Assembly: GCF_012940005.1 (NCBI RefSeq)
Contig: NZ_SPMX01000017.1
Coordinates: 39,225-103,224, forward strand
Reading direction: 5' to 3'
DNA length: 64,000 nucleotides
Source of the DNA: Candidatus Accumulibacter contiguus
Lineage (GTDB): Bacteria > Pseudomonadota > Gammaproteobacteria > Burkholderiales > Rhodocyclaceae
Shown in pieces: positions 30,291 through 40,194 of this stretch. The translations under genes were made by a program, and so were the position numbers. Below the pieces are notes generated by a model. It worked only from the letters and a program-made list of their open reading frames with translations. It searched no databases and had not been told where the DNA came from. How positions within the stretch are numbered: position 1 is the first letter of the stretch; each line of letters opens with the position of its first letter.

Positions 30291-31751
30291 TCAGAGTAGC
30301 GGACTCATCACCTGCACGGCGTTTTCGAGCACTCGGCGCCAGTGTGGGCGCGCGCGCCAGTGTTCCAGCAGCAAGGGTCGTGAGCGCGATTCATAGTGGC
30401 GTTGCAGTTCGCGGACTTCCGCCGAGAATTGCTGGTCGTAGGCGATCAGCGAGATTTCGAAGTTGAGTTCGAAGCTGCGCAGGTCGAGGTTGACGGTGCC
30501 GAAGATCGTCACCTGTTCATCGATGACCATGCTCTTGGTGTGCAGCAGACCGTCTGTGAAATGCAGGATGATGATGCCGACAGCCAGCAGGTCGTCGTTA
30601 TAAGCGTCGCTGGCGTAACGCACGAGCAAGGAATCGACCTTCTCCGGAACGATCAGGATGACGCGGACGCCGCGAACCGCCGCCGAGCGAAGGGCGACGA
30701 GCAGCGTCTCGCTGGGAACAAAGTAGGGCGTAGTCAGGACGATCTCGCGCCTGGCTGCGTAGATTGCCGTGAGCAGCAGCGCCTCGATGTGGCGGGTCGA
30801 AGCCTGCGGCCCGGACGGAAAGATTTGCACCTGGCTATTGCCGGCGAGCGCCAGCGCCGGTGCCTGCGGCGGCGCGAAATCGCCGCCGGACTGCAGGAAG
30901 GTCAGCGACAGCGACACCGCTTCGAGTGCCCAGGCGGCCGGGCCCTCGATCCGGACCATGGCATCGACCCATTCGCCGACGCCGGCGTTCTGCTTGAAAA
31001 ATCGTGGATCGGCGATGTTCATGCTGCCAGTGTAGGCGAGGCAGCGGTCGATGACGGCAATCTTGCGGTGATCGCGCAGGTCGAGACGGACGAACAGCAT
31101 ACGCAGGGGATTGACCGGCAGGACTTCGACGATCTCGACACCGGCAGCGCGCAGTCGTTCGATCGCTGCACTGCGGAAAAAGGAACGGCTACCTAGCGAA
31201 TCCATCAGCGCGCGACAGTAAACGCCGCGGCCTGCGGCATGAACCAGGGAGTTCACGAGGTCATCGACGAAGCCGCCGGCGCTCCAGATGTAGAACTCCA
31301 GGTGCACCGTACTGTGGGCAGCGTCGATGTCGGCAATCAGCATGCGCATGATCGACTCGCTGTCGACGAGCAGTTGCAGGCGATGGCCGCCCATCAGCGG
31401 CAGGCCGGCGAGACCGGTTGCAAGCCGGCTGATACTCTCCGCTCCGCTGGAGAGGGTGGCTGGAGCAACCACGTCTTTCGCCGGAATGCGCCCGGCCCAG
31501 CGCAGAATCTGCGGTTGCAGGGTGATCGCCCTTTGCATCCAGGTTCTGCCGAGACGGCGTTCGCCGATCAGCAGATACGCCAGGGCACCAATGGCCGGCA
31601 CGAGAATGACCAGCAGCAGCCACGCCAATGCCGTGCCGTGCGAGCTTCGCCGCGAAAAGATGCGCAGCGAAACCGCCAGCGCCAGTGCCAGATAGACGAA
31701 AGAGAGAAGACTGAACACCATGCAGAGGAGTATGAGACTGTTGCCGGGCAC
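30291..31751 (-). CDS. cls: Cardiolipin synthase (phospholipase D family)
   Basis: A 486-residue membrane enzyme with two N-terminal transmembrane helices and two PLD/HKD motifs: HRKIAVID (His228, Lys230, Asp235) and HTKSMVID (His404, Lys406, Asp411). It condenses phosphatidylglycerol into cardiolipin. The length and the helix-then-two-HKD layout match ClsA. It is a monocistronic gene downstream of lexA on the same strand. Confidence 0.93.
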   Translation of the reverse strand: MPGNSLILLCMVFSLLSFVYLALALAVSLRIFSRRSSHGTALAWLLLVILVPAIGALAYLLIGERRLGRTWMQRAITLQPQILRWAGRIPAKDVVAPATLSSGAESISRLATGLAGLPLMGGHRLQLLVDSESIMRMLIADIDAAHSTVHLEFYIWSAGGFVDDLVNSLVHAAGRGVYCRALMDSLGSRSFFRSAAIERLRAAGVEIVEVLPVNPLRMLFVRLDLRDHRKIAVIDRCLAYTGSMNIADPRFFKQNAGVGEWVDAMVRIEGPAAWALEAVSLSLTFLQSGGDFAPPQAPALALAGNSQVQIFPSGPQASTRHIEALLLTAIYAARREIVLTTPYFVPSETLLVALRSAAVRGVRVILIVPEKVDSLLVRYASDAYNDDLLAVGIIILHFTDGLLHTKSMVIDEQVTIFGTVNLDLRSFELNFEISLIAYDQQFSAEVRELQRHYESRSRPLLLEHWRARPHWRRVLENAVQVMSPLL

Positions 31752-31985
31752 GGGTCAATGCGCGTTCCCCCCACGATTGCTTAGCCCTTGCAGGCGCGCG
31801 CGTCGCCAACTGTCGAAAATTCTTACAGTTCATCGTCTTCGCTGCCGCGTCATGGTGACAAGTGGTTGATTCGATTTGCTTGTCATGGTTCGGCGTGATT
31901 CTTGCTTGGTGAACAGGGCTCGCGGGATTTGCCACTGCCACGCGCTATCCTGCAGCAGAAAATAACCATCATATATGGTCAAATC

Positions 31986-33005
31986 ATGAATCTCGTGAAC
32001 AAACAGTACCTTCTGGCCTCCCGTCCGACCGGGGAGCCCAGCGTCGATAACTTCAGGCTGGTCGAAACACCGATTCCTGCCCTCGTCGATGGTCAGGTGC
32101 TGGTGCGCAACCATTACCTGAGCCTCGACCCCTATATGCGCGGCCGCATGAATGAGGGCAGGAGTTACGCCGAGCCGCAGCCGCTGAACCAGGTGATGGT
32201 TGGCGGCACGGTCGGTGAAGTCGTCGATTCGCGCAGTCCGCAGTTCCAGGTCGGTGACCAGGTCGTCGGCATGGGCGGCTGGCAGCAGTACCTGCTGGTC
32301 GATGCCAATCAGCGCGGTGTGCTGCAGAAGGTGGACAGCTCGCAGATCCCGCTCTCGGCCTACCTCGGCGCGGTCGGCATGCCGGGCGTCACCGCCTGGT
32401 ACGGGCTGCTGAAGGTGATCGCTCCGCAGGCGGGCGAGACAGTGGTGGTATCGGCGGCGAGCGGCGCGGTCGGCAGTGTCGTCGGCCAACTCGCCAGGCT
32501 GCGTGGCTGCCGCGTCGTCGGCATCGCCGGCGGCACCGAGAAGTGCCGCGCGGTGGTCGAGGATTACGGCTTCGACGCCTGCATCGACTACCGCCAGCAT
32601 CCGGAGCCGCAGTCACTCGCAGCGGCGCTTCAGGCGGCGTGTCCGAACGGCATCGACGGTGATTTCGAGAACGTCGGCGGCACCATCCTCGACGCGGTGA
32701 TGCTGAACTGCAACGCCTTCGCCCGCATCGCCGTGTGCGGCATGATTTCCGGTTACAACGGCGAGCCGATCCCGATGCGTGCGCCGCAACTGATCCTGGT
32801 GAACCGGATGAAGATCGAGGGATTCATCGTCAGCGAGCACCTGCCGCTCTGGCCCGAGGCGCTCAAGGAACTCGGCACGCTGGTGGCGAGCGGCCAGCTC
32901 AAGTACCGCGAAAGCGTCGCGCAGGGCATCGAGAGTGCGCCAGCGGCTTTTCTCGGTCTGCTCAAGGGCCGCAACTTCGGCAAGCAGCTGGTCCGCCTGA
33001 TCTGA
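31986..33005 (+). CDS. NADP-dependent oxidoreductase, CurA/PTGR type
   Basis: A 339-residue medium-chain reductase without zinc ligands. Motifs are LSLDPYMRGRM, AYLGAVGMPGVTAWYGLL and the nucleotide-binding VVVSAASGAVGSVVGQLARL. Family members reduce the double bond of alpha,beta-unsaturated ketones such as curcumin or 15-keto-prostaglandins using NADPH. The natural substrate here is unknown. It is followed by an acyl-CoA dehydrogenase on the same strand. Confidence 0.9.
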   Translation: MNLVNKQYLLASRPTGEPSVDNFRLVETPIPALVDGQVLVRNHYLSLDPYMRGRMNEGRSYAEPQPLNQVMVGGTVGEVVDSRSPQFQVGDQVVGMGGWQQYLLVDANQRGVLQKVDSSQIPLSAYLGAVGMPGVTAWYGLLKVIAPQAGETVVVSAASGAVGSVVGQLARLRGCRVVGIAGGTEKCRAVVEDYGFDACIDYRQHPEPQSLAAALQAACPNGIDGDFENVGGTILDAVMLNCNAFARIAVCGMISGYNGEPIPMRAPQLILVNRMKIEGFIVSEHLPLWPEALKELGTLVASGQLKYRESVAQGIESAPAAFLGLLKGRNFGKQLVRLI

Positions 33006-33048
33006 GCGCGAGGCTTGCCGCGCCTGTCGATCCCTGACTACAGACGCT

Positions 33049-33070
33049 TCGCTGACGCGACTTTCACATT
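33049..33070 (+). repeat. Dispersed palindromic repeat, copy 1
   Basis: The 22-base string TCGCTGACGCGACTTTCACA plus TT is identical to 59324-59345. It contains the GTCGC-TGAC-GCGAC hairpin (first base changed here). In both places it ends just upstream of a ribosome binding site. Confidence 0.6.
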
Positions 33071-33088
33071 CAGGACGTGGAGAATTCG

Positions 33089-34750
33089 ATGAGTCGAGGC
33101 ACGCACGCGGTGTTCAACCAGAGCACCCCCTTTGTGGATATCAACCTGTTTACCGCGAACCGCGCTCTCGCCGACGCGCTCCGCTTCAACCATGCCGGCT
33201 TCGACGCCGCGCGCTTTGCGAAACTTGGCGCCGAGATGGGGTCGGCCGAGATGCAGCGGCATGCGCGGCTGGCCAACGCCTTTGCTCCGCAACTGAGAAG
33301 CCATGACCGCTATGGTCATCGCGTAGACCAGGTGGAATTTCATCCGAGCTATCATGCCCTGCTGGCGGCGGCGCTGCGCCATCGCCTGCACGGTGCGCCG
33401 TGGTCGGCGGCTGCCGGGGCGCATGTCGAGCGCGCCGCGGCCTTCATGCTGTTCACCGAATGCGAGCCGTCGGTACTCTGCCCGGTGTCGATGAGCTATG
33501 CGGTCACACCAGCACTGCGCGCCAATGCTGCGATTTATGCCGAGTGGGCTGCGGGACTGGCCAGCGATCGCTACGACCAGCGCTTCCTGCCCTTCCAGGA
33601 GAAGACCGGCCTGACCATGGGCATGGGCATGACCGAGAAGCAGGGCGGTTCGGACGTGCGTGCCAACACCAGCCGGGCCGACTTCGACGGCGAAGACGCC
33701 TGGGGACGCCGCTACCGCATCACCGGCCACAAATGGTTCTTCTCGGCGCCAATGTGCGATGCTTTCCTGGTGCTGGCGCAGACCCCCGCTGGCCTGTCCT
33801 GTCTGTTCCTGCCGCGCATCCTGCCCGACGGCACGGTCAACGCGCTCGCCATCCAGCGCTTGAAGCACAAGGTCGGCAACCATGCCAACGCCAGTTCTGA
33901 GGTCGAGTTCGATGCGGCCTGCGCCTGGCTGGTCGGCGACGAGGGCCGTGGCGTACCGCAAATCCTGGCCATGGGTGCGCTCACCCGGCTCGATTGCGCG
34001 CTTGGTACCGCTGGCCTGATGCGGCATGCCTTGTCGCTGGCCCTGCACCATACCGGGCAGCGCCAGGCTTTCGGCAGGCGCCTTGCCGAACAGCCGATGA
34101 TGAAGAATGTGCTCGCCGACCTGGCGCTCGAGAGCGAGGCCGCGACCGCTCTGGCGCTGCGTCTGGCGCGCGCGGTGGACCGTAGCGAGAACGGACAGGA
34201 TGCCAGCGGGCACGAAGCACGGCTCCGCCGTCTGCTGACGCCGATCGCCAAGTTCTGGATCTGCAAGCGCGGCAGCCACTTCGCACAGGAGGCGATGGAA
34301 TGCCTGGGTGGCAACGGTTATGTCGAGGAGCAGGGCGAGGGCGTGATGGCACGCATCTACCGCGAGATGCCGCTCAATTCGATCTGGGAAGGTGCCGGCA
34401 ACATCATGGCGCTGGACCTGCTGCGTGCTTTGCGTGCACCGGAAATGGCCGGCGCCCTGGAACACGAGGTTGCGCCGGCACGGCACGCGCACGCGGTCCT
34501 GGACCGGAGCCTGGCGGCCACCTTGCGGGCCATCGACGGTCTCACCGAAGAAGCCCAGGCCCGTCGCCTGGCGCGCGATCTGGCATTGCTGCTGCAGGCA
34601 GCGCTGCTGCGCCAGCATGCCAGCGATGCGGTCTTCGATGCTTTCTGTGCATCGCGCTTCGAGGCCGCCGCCGACGTTTTCGGCCTGCTGCCGGCTGGCA
34701 CCGATGTCGACGCCATCATTACGCGGGCGAATCCCGCGCAGATGGTCTGA
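33089..34750 (+). CDS. AidB-like acyl-CoA dehydrogenase
   Basis: A 553-residue flavoprotein of the acyl-CoA dehydrogenase family, longer than the standard 380 residues and close to AidB in layout. Blocks include MGMTEKQGGSDVRANTSRA, ITGHKWFFSAPMCDAFLVLA, and CLGGNGYVEEQGEGVMARI. AidB is part of the adaptive response to alkylation damage, but many homologues act in acyl-CoA or isovaleryl-CoA metabolism, so the role is open. The ATG at 33089 has GGAG six bases upstream. Confidence 0.88.
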   Translation: MSRGTHAVFNQSTPFVDINLFTANRALADALRFNHAGFDAARFAKLGAEMGSAEMQRHARLANAFAPQLRSHDRYGHRVDQVEFHPSYHALLAAALRHRLHGAPWSAAAGAHVERAAAFMLFTECEPSVLCPVSMSYAVTPALRANAAIYAEWAAGLASDRYDQRFLPFQEKTGLTMGMGMTEKQGGSDVRANTSRADFDGEDAWGRRYRITGHKWFFSAPMCDAFLVLAQTPAGLSCLFLPRILPDGTVNALAIQRLKHKVGNHANASSEVEFDAACAWLVGDEGRGVPQILAMGALTRLDCALGTAGLMRHALSLALHHTGQRQAFGRRLAEQPMMKNVLADLALESEAATALALRLARAVDRSENGQDASGHEARLRRLLTPIAKFWICKRGSHFAQEAMECLGGNGYVEEQGEGVMARIYREMPLNSIWEGAGNIMALDLLRALRAPEMAGALEHEVAPARHAHAVLDRSLAATLRAIDGLTEEAQARRLARDLALLLQAALLRQHASDAVFDAFCASRFEAAADVFGLLPAGTDVDAIITRANPAQMV

Positions 34751-34766
34751 GCTGCATGACAGGCGC

Positions 34767-36971
34767 TCAGGGCGTCCCGAGAAACAGGTAGAGATTGGAA
34801 TAGCCGCCACTCGATCCCGAAGTCGAGTAACCGTAACCCAGGTAGACCGGGCCGAGTGGCGTTTCTCCCCCAAGGTAGATGGCGGTCGAGTTGATCCAGC
34901 CCTTGAGATTGGTTTCGGTGTAGGGCGTGCCGACCTTGGCCGCTTCGAAAGCAAGCCCCAGGCGCATGTCGCCGCGCAGGCCGAGCGGCAGGCGGCCGAT
35001 GATCCTTTCGGCACGCAGATTGCCATAACTGATGTCATCGCCCTTCAACTGGCCAACGGCGAAAGCGGTCATGTTCAGCATGCCGCCGAGTTTGCCGGGA
35101 TCGTAAATGGGCAACTGCCCGACGGGTGAGCCCTGATACGACAGCCGACTACTCAATACCCAGTCGCCAAAACTGTGAAAAGCGCTGGCACCGGCATCGA
35201 GTTTGCTGAAGTGGTTCGCCGGTGAGTCGAAATACTCGATCGTGGAACGCCAACCGCTGGTCGGGAAATAGAGGCGATCGGTCTGGTCGAGGTCGATCCG
35301 GCCAAACCAGCCGCCATACCGCTTCGATGCATTCGGCAGCAGCGGCGAACCGGTATCGAGCCTGGGATTCCACCATTTTTCCTCCCAGCCAAGGCGGGCC
35401 TGGCCGATCGCACCGAGGTTGATTCCCCCGCCGAGTTTGGCGCTGCCCTGGAGAAGCCGGTATTCGGCGAGCTTCTGATCGTCCTGATAGATGCCGTTCA
35501 ATTTGCTGCCATAGCGCAGGTTGGTTTCGACGAAGTAGCGCTGGCGCTCATCGACCGGTTGGTAATAGTCGATCCCGATGCCGTTGTTCGAACCGATCTC
35601 GCCAAAGGTCAGCAGTTCTCCGCCCAGTGAGTTGAGCCAGGTCTTGTGGTAGGCAAGGCGCAGGTTGTAGGTCGAATCGGCCTTGAAGTTGGTGTCGAGG
35701 TTGACGCCGTAGCGGAGGTAATCGGGTCCCCAACTCTTCTCGAGCGGCGTCACGCGCAGGATGTTGCGGTCGCGCTCGGTGAGCATTTGGTAATCGACAT
35801 GCTCGTAATAGCCATCGCCATAGGTCCGCAGCAGCTCGGCATTGATTCTGGTCGGGTCGACTGGATCCCCCGGCTTGAGATCGATATGCTGTTCCACCAT
35901 CACCGGGTTGACCCGTTTGAGTCCGGCGATCTGGATTTCATGAACCTTCGGTGCTTCGCGTCGGGCCATCTGGAACTTCCCGGCCCAGGCGGCATAAGCG
36001 GCTTCGCTGACGGCCAGCGGGCGCAGGCGCTCAGCGACTGCTTCGGTCGCCGCCACGCCGCGATCGGCGGTTTCCGAGGTACGTTTGAAGTCCCCCGCGC
36101 TGACCCCTTCCAGGTCGGGTTTGATGTAAATGTCGGTTGGTTTGAGCGTGGCTAGCGAGCGGGTGACGTTCTGCTCGGTCAGGATATTCACCATCTGCGC
36201 CGCGACGCTCAGCAGCCCGCTGATCTCGTCGGCCTTCAGCAGCGGCGAGCCAACATTGACGGCAATCACGATGTCGGCCTGGCAACGCGTACGCGCTTCG
36301 TCGATCGGTACGTTGTCCACCAGGCCGCCGTCGACCAGTTTTTTGCCCTCGGCTTCGACCGGCGACATCAGGCCGGGAACCGACATGCTGGCGCGCATCG
36401 CGGTGGTCAGGCTGCCGCTGCGAAAGACCACCCGTTCACCATGCACGATGTCGGTGGCGATGATCGAGAGCGGCAGCGGCAGTGCCGCGATTTCCCGTTC
36501 CCCTTGATAATCACCCACCAACTGGTTGAAGAACAGTTTGATCTTCTGCCCGGTCACTACGCCAGTCTGATACTTCAGTCCATCCGCACCGACGCCGGTT
36601 TCCGAAGCCGGCAGGAAATGCTTTTCCAGGGCCTTCTTGCGATAATTTCGCTGCGAGTACGGCGGGTCGTCCTGGAACAGGTCATCCCAGTCGGCTTTTG
36701 CCAGTTCCTGACGCATGATCGCCGGAGTGAGTCCGGCGGCGTAGGCTCCGGCCACCAGCCCGCCCATGCTGGTGCCGGCGACGCAGTCCACCGGCACGCG
36801 CATTTTTTCGAGCACTTCGAGGACGCCGATATGCGCCGCGCCGCGCGCGCCACCACCGCCGAGAACCAGGCCGACACGCGGTTGTCGGGCGGGGGGTTGG
36901 TCGTTGGCGCTGGCCATGGCGCTGGCGGCGAGCAGCGCGAGCAGCAGGTGCCGGCAGGGAATTCCGTTCAT
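34767..36971 (-). CDS. Patatin-like phospholipase with POTRA and outer-membrane barrel (PlpD-type)
   Basis: A 734-residue type Vd autotransporter. A signal peptide is followed by a patatin domain with the oxyanion loop GGGGARG (38-44), nucleophile Ser68 in GTSMG and Asp214 in VDGGLVDN. A POTRA-like region (about 345-410) and a C-terminal BamA/ShlB-like beta-barrel ending in YLFLGTP complete it. In this family the lipase is exported through its own barrel. The final aromatic residues fit BAM recognition. The stop codon is 16 bases from the convergent acyl-CoA dehydrogenase. Confidence 0.92.
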   Translation of the reverse strand: MNGIPCRHLLLALLAASAMASANDQPPARQPRVGLVLGGGGARGAAHIGVLEVLEKMRVPVDCVAGTSMGGLVAGAYAAGLTPAIMRQELAKADWDDLFQDDPPYSQRNYRKKALEKHFLPASETGVGADGLKYQTGVVTGQKIKLFFNQLVGDYQGEREIAALPLPLSIIATDIVHGERVVFRSGSLTTAMRASMSVPGLMSPVEAEGKKLVDGGLVDNVPIDEARTRCQADIVIAVNVGSPLLKADEISGLLSVAAQMVNILTEQNVTRSLATLKPTDIYIKPDLEGVSAGDFKRTSETADRGVAATEAVAERLRPLAVSEAAYAAWAGKFQMARREAPKVHEIQIAGLKRVNPVMVEQHIDLKPGDPVDPTRINAELLRTYGDGYYEHVDYQMLTERDRNILRVTPLEKSWGPDYLRYGVNLDTNFKADSTYNLRLAYHKTWLNSLGGELLTFGEIGSNNGIGIDYYQPVDERQRYFVETNLRYGSKLNGIYQDDQKLAEYRLLQGSAKLGGGINLGAIGQARLGWEEKWWNPRLDTGSPLLPNASKRYGGWFGRIDLDQTDRLYFPTSGWRSTIEYFDSPANHFSKLDAGASAFHSFGDWVLSSRLSYQGSPVGQLPIYDPGKLGGMLNMTAFAVGQLKGDDISYGNLRAERIIGRLPLGLRGDMRLGLAFEAAKVGTPYTETNLKGWINSTAIYLGGETPLGPVYLGYGYSTSGSSGGYSNLYLFLGTP

Positions 36972-37009
36972 GGTCGCTCCGTACCCCAGATTGGCAAGCT
37001 GCTGCCCGC

Positions 37010-37267
37010 CTACGATCCGGTCGTCAGCGAAGGCGTCGAGCTGAGAATGGTCAGCACCGCCTGCGCGTGTTCCGCGGCATCACGGCCGATGCTCGTCAGA
37101 TAACCGCCGTCGACCAGCGTCAGCAGCCCCTTGGCATGCAGCCGCCGCGTCGCCGCGATGATCGCCGGGTCGGCGGTCTTGTGAATCTTGATTCCCTGCT
37201 GGGTGCTGCCGAGATCGAAAAAGACCAGGGTGTTGAGTTCATCGACCAGATCGGGTGTAAAAGGCAT
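37010..37267 (-). CDS. TIGR02647 family small protein
   Basis: An 85-residue protein starting MPFTPDLVDELNTLVFFDL and ending with a short Ser/Thr tail. It matches the small TIGR02647-type family as I remember it, whose function is not known. The middle RRLHAKGLLTLVDGGYLTS looks like a winged-helix fragment, so nucleic-acid binding is possible. It is on its own, with 215 bases of unassigned sequence before it on the minus strand. Confidence 0.75.
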   Translation of the reverse strand: MPFTPDLVDELNTLVFFDLGSTQQGIKIHKTADPAIIAATRRLHAKGLLTLVDGGYLTSIGRDAAEHAQAVLTILSSTPSLTTGS

Positions 37268-37482
37268 GGTAATTCCTCGTTGGTCGCAACCAGTGGTGAC
37301 CGTGAGGCGCAATTCTAACCCGGCTTGCCCTTGTGGCTCTCGGGAAGTGCATGAGCTGGGTGTGATGCAAAGGGATGCGCCAGTGTCGTGGCTTGGGCTG
37401 AGCCTGCGAAGCCCGGCAAGTCTCCCACTCGCCATGACGCGTCAGCGGGCGAACCCGGTAAATCGAGAGCAGAGCGATACCG

Positions 37483-39036
37483 TCAGGAACTGCAAGAAAG
37501 CATCGAACACCCCGCCCGGTGTCTCGCCCAGTCAGGCCGCTTGGCGCTGAACGCTTCCCGCCCCGGCTGTTCGTCATAGGGATGGCGCAAGACTTCCAGC
37601 AAATCGTGAATCATCTGCGTGTCGCCCTCTTCCGCGAGGTCGATCGCCTGCTGCGCCAGGTAGTTGCGCAGCACGTAGCGTGGGTTGGCGGCGTTCATCC
37701 GTGCGGTACGTCGCTCTGTCGGTTGCCCTTCCTGCCGCAGGCGGGCAGCGTAGCGCTGCAGCCACTGCAGCAGATCGCCGGCAAAACGCTGCCGGAGATC
37801 TTCACGGTAGAACGACCCCTGCACGACATCGACGCTCGGTTGCTCGATGTCCAGCCGTGCCAGGCTGCGGAAAAACTCGCTCATGTCGATCTCCGTCCGA
37901 TGCATCAGTCCGTAGAGATCCTCGAGCAGGTCGACATCGTCTTCCTGCCAGCGTTCAAGGCCCAATTTGCCAGCGAAGGCCGCACGGAATTCGTTGGCAT
38001 AGACCTCGCCATAACGTTCGAGCGCGTCGGCCAGAGCGCCGGGTCTGGGCATCAGCATCGCCAGTGCCTCGGCCAGTCGTTCGAGATTCCAGAGCGCGAT
38101 CGCCGGTTGCCGGGCAAAGCAGTAGCGACGGGTCGAGGCGTCGGTGGTGTTGGGTGTCCAGCCGGGATCGAAATTGTCGACCCAGCCATAGGGGCCGTAG
38201 TCGATGGTCAGGCCGAGAATCGACATATTGTCGGTATTCATCACCCCATGCACGAAGCCGACGCGCATCCAGTGCACCATCAGGCGCGCGGTGCGCTCGC
38301 AGATTTCCCTGAACCAGGCGGCCAGGTCGTACTCGGGGCCAGCGACCAGTTCGGGGAAGTCGCGTGTCACGGTGAACTCGACCAGGCGCTGCAGCAGGGC
38401 GCGATCGCTGCGCGCCGCCAGCAGCTCGAAATGGCCGAAGCGGGTAAACGAGGGTGCGACCCGGCAGACCACCGCACCCGGTTCGGCGACCGGATGCCCG
38501 TCGTAGAACATGTCGCGGACAACCGCTTCGCCGGTGCCGACGAGACTCAATGCGCGTGTCGTCGGCACGCCGAGGTGATGCATCGCTTCGCTGCACAGGA
38601 ATTCGCGGATCGATGAGCGCAGCACCGCGCGGCCGTCGGCGCGTCTTGAGTAGGGCGTCGGGCCGGCACCCTTGAGTTGCAGTTCAAAGCGCTGTCCCTG
38701 ACGGTTGATCGCTTCCCCGAGCAGGATCGCGCGGCCATCGCCGAGCTGTCCGGCCCACTGTCCGAACTGGTGGCCACCGTAGCAACTGGCATAGCTGGTC
38801 ATGCCGGGCAGCAGTCCGTTGCCGGACAACGCGGCGAGCACTTCGGGTGCGGCCATCGACTGTTCGTCGAGATCGAGCGCTGCCGCCACCTCGCGCGAAT
38901 ACGCGAGCAGGCGCGGCGCGGCGACCGGCGTCGGATCGACCGGCGACCAGCAGGCGCCGAAGACCTGCCGCGACACATTGTTTTGCTCGGGGTCACCCGG
39001 CAGTTCGCGCAGAAAACGATTATCGAAGGTGAGCAT
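37483..39036 (-). CDS. selO: Protein adenylyltransferase SelO (YdiU)
   Basis: A 517-residue pseudokinase-fold enzyme that transfers AMP to Ser/Thr/Tyr of target proteins. Typical blocks are [38 protein letters not shown] and [13 protein letters not shown]. The C-terminus GCSMLSCSS contains the conserved cysteine that is selenocysteine in animal SelO. It is full length. The family links to redox homeostasis. The start ATG at 39036 precedes the conserved [12 protein letters not shown]. Confidence 0.94.
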   Translation of the reverse strand: MLTFDNRFLRELPGDPEQNNVSRQVFGACWSPVDPTPVAAPRLLAYSREVAAALDLDEQSMAAPEVLAALSGNGLLPGMTSYASCYGGHQFGQWAGQLGDGRAILLGEAINRQGQRFELQLKGAGPTPYSRRADGRAVLRSSIREFLCSEAMHHLGVPTTRALSLVGTGEAVVRDMFYDGHPVAEPGAVVCRVAPSFTRFGHFELLAARSDRALLQRLVEFTVTRDFPELVAGPEYDLAAWFREICERTARLMVHWMRVGFVHGVMNTDNMSILGLTIDYGPYGWVDNFDPGWTPNTTDASTRRYCFARQPAIALWNLERLAEALAMLMPRPGALADALERYGEVYANEFRAAFAGKLGLERWQEDDVDLLEDLYGLMHRTEIDMSEFFRSLARLDIEQPSVDVVQGSFYREDLRQRFAGDLLQWLQRYAARLRQEGQPTERRTARMNAANPRYVLRNYLAQQAIDLAEEGDTQMIHDLLEVLRHPYDEQPGREAFSAKRPDWARHRAGCSMLSCSS

Positions 39037-39114
39037 GAAAAGACCGTGTCAGGAGAGCGGTGACGAGCCGGCGGCATTGCTGCGCCATGTGAGGCGTGTC
39101 AGCGTATCAGGAAA

Positions 39115-40092
39115 TCAACCCTGTCTGACCAGTTCGACGATCCGGGCAGTATCCAGTGTTCGCGCTCTGGCCTGCATCTCGGGCAGGTAACGGCTTTGTA
39201 GCCCTTTGGCTTCGCCGAGCATGTCGTCGAAAGCTGCACGCAGCATCGGCGCCGAGAAGCTGCGGCCGCCGGCGTAGTAGCGTTTGGCGACGTGCCCGAG
39301 CGCATAGGTGCTGGCGAAACTCATTCCCGAACTCACCGCCTGTTTGCCGAGGCTGCCCAGGAGGCCGCCACCGATCTTGCCGAGCAGGCCGCCGAGCAGC
39401 TTGCGGCCAGCCTGTTCGAGATACTGCGAGCTCAGCCCGACGCCGAGGGTTGCAAGAAAATCCTTGATATGGCCGCGATCGAGTTCGAAACCGTAGGATT
39501 TGCCGATGCGATAGACCAGTTTCATCTGCAGCGGGATGATCGCCATCGTCGCCAGCGATTCCGGCAGCAGTTCGAGTGCGCCATTCAGGATCGCGGCATT
39601 GAGAATCGCCTGCTCCAGTTCCGTCTCGCTCAGCGTAGACGCATGCTCGGCAGCAGGAATGGAGGCGGGTGCCGGCGGCGGGATCTGTGAGCTGCTGCTG
39701 GCGCCTGCAGCAAGCGGCAGCGCCGCGATGGCTTCCGCCTGTTGGCTGTAGACCGCCGACTGCTGCAGGTCGAGCGCGAGAGCGCTGCGCAGTTCAGCGA
39801 GAAAAGCCTGTTCGGCAGCACTTTGCACGCCGTCGGCGTCACAGACACAGACCGCCATTTCAAAAGCGAGCTGTTGCGCTTCCGGGGAGGTCAGCGTGGC
39901 CACGGTTGACGCCATGGATACGCGCTTGAGCAGCACATCCTGATAGAGCGCGGCGATATTGATCGATCCCTCGCCGGCCAGGGCGTCGGCGATGCGCTTG
40001 AGTTCGGCACGCTCGGATTCGTTCTTGTGGCCGTCGGCAAAGGCGGCCATCAGGCAAAGGGTGAGAATGGCTTGTTGTTCCTGCTCGTTCAT
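39115..40092 (-). CDS. TerB-like / DUF533-type protein
   Basis: A 325-residue protein. Residues 1-115 look like a TerB-type helical domain (LCLMAAFADGHKNESERAEL, then VCDADGVQSAAEQAFLAEL). A proline-rich linker (about 135-150) leads to a C-terminal part with a glycine-rich, hydrophobic GGLLGKIGGGLLGSLGKQA stretch that may insert in or touch membranes. The function of such proteins is unknown beyond a link to tellurite or stress resistance. Confidence 0.75.
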   Translation of the reverse strand: MNEQEQQAILTLCLMAAFADGHKNESERAELKRIADALAGEGSINIAALYQDVLLKRVSMASTVATLTSPEAQQLAFEMAVCVCDADGVQSAAEQAFLAELRSALALDLQQSAVYSQQAEAIAALPLAAGASSSSQIPPPAPASIPAAEHASTLSETELEQAILNAAILNGALELLPESLATMAIIPLQMKLVYRIGKSYGFELDRGHIKDFLATLGVGLSSQYLEQAGRKLLGGLLGKIGGGLLGSLGKQAVSSGMSFASTYALGHVAKRYYAGGRSFSAPMLRAAFDDMLGEAKGLQSRYLPEMQARARTLDTARIVELVRQG

Positions 40093-40194
40093 GCGAAGTG
40101 TCTCCTGGGAAATGGTGGTTTGGCCCGGCGAGTATCCGGAAGTTCCGCGCCACGATCAAGACGGATGTGTTGCCAGTGCGCTGCGCTCGGGCAT

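Noticed and set aside
33038..35038. Long minus-strand open frame of 666 codons
   Set aside because: Antisense to the clearly conserved acyl-CoA dehydrogenase; its translation has no recognisable domain and is rich in Arg, Gln and His, typical of a GC-rich shadow frame.
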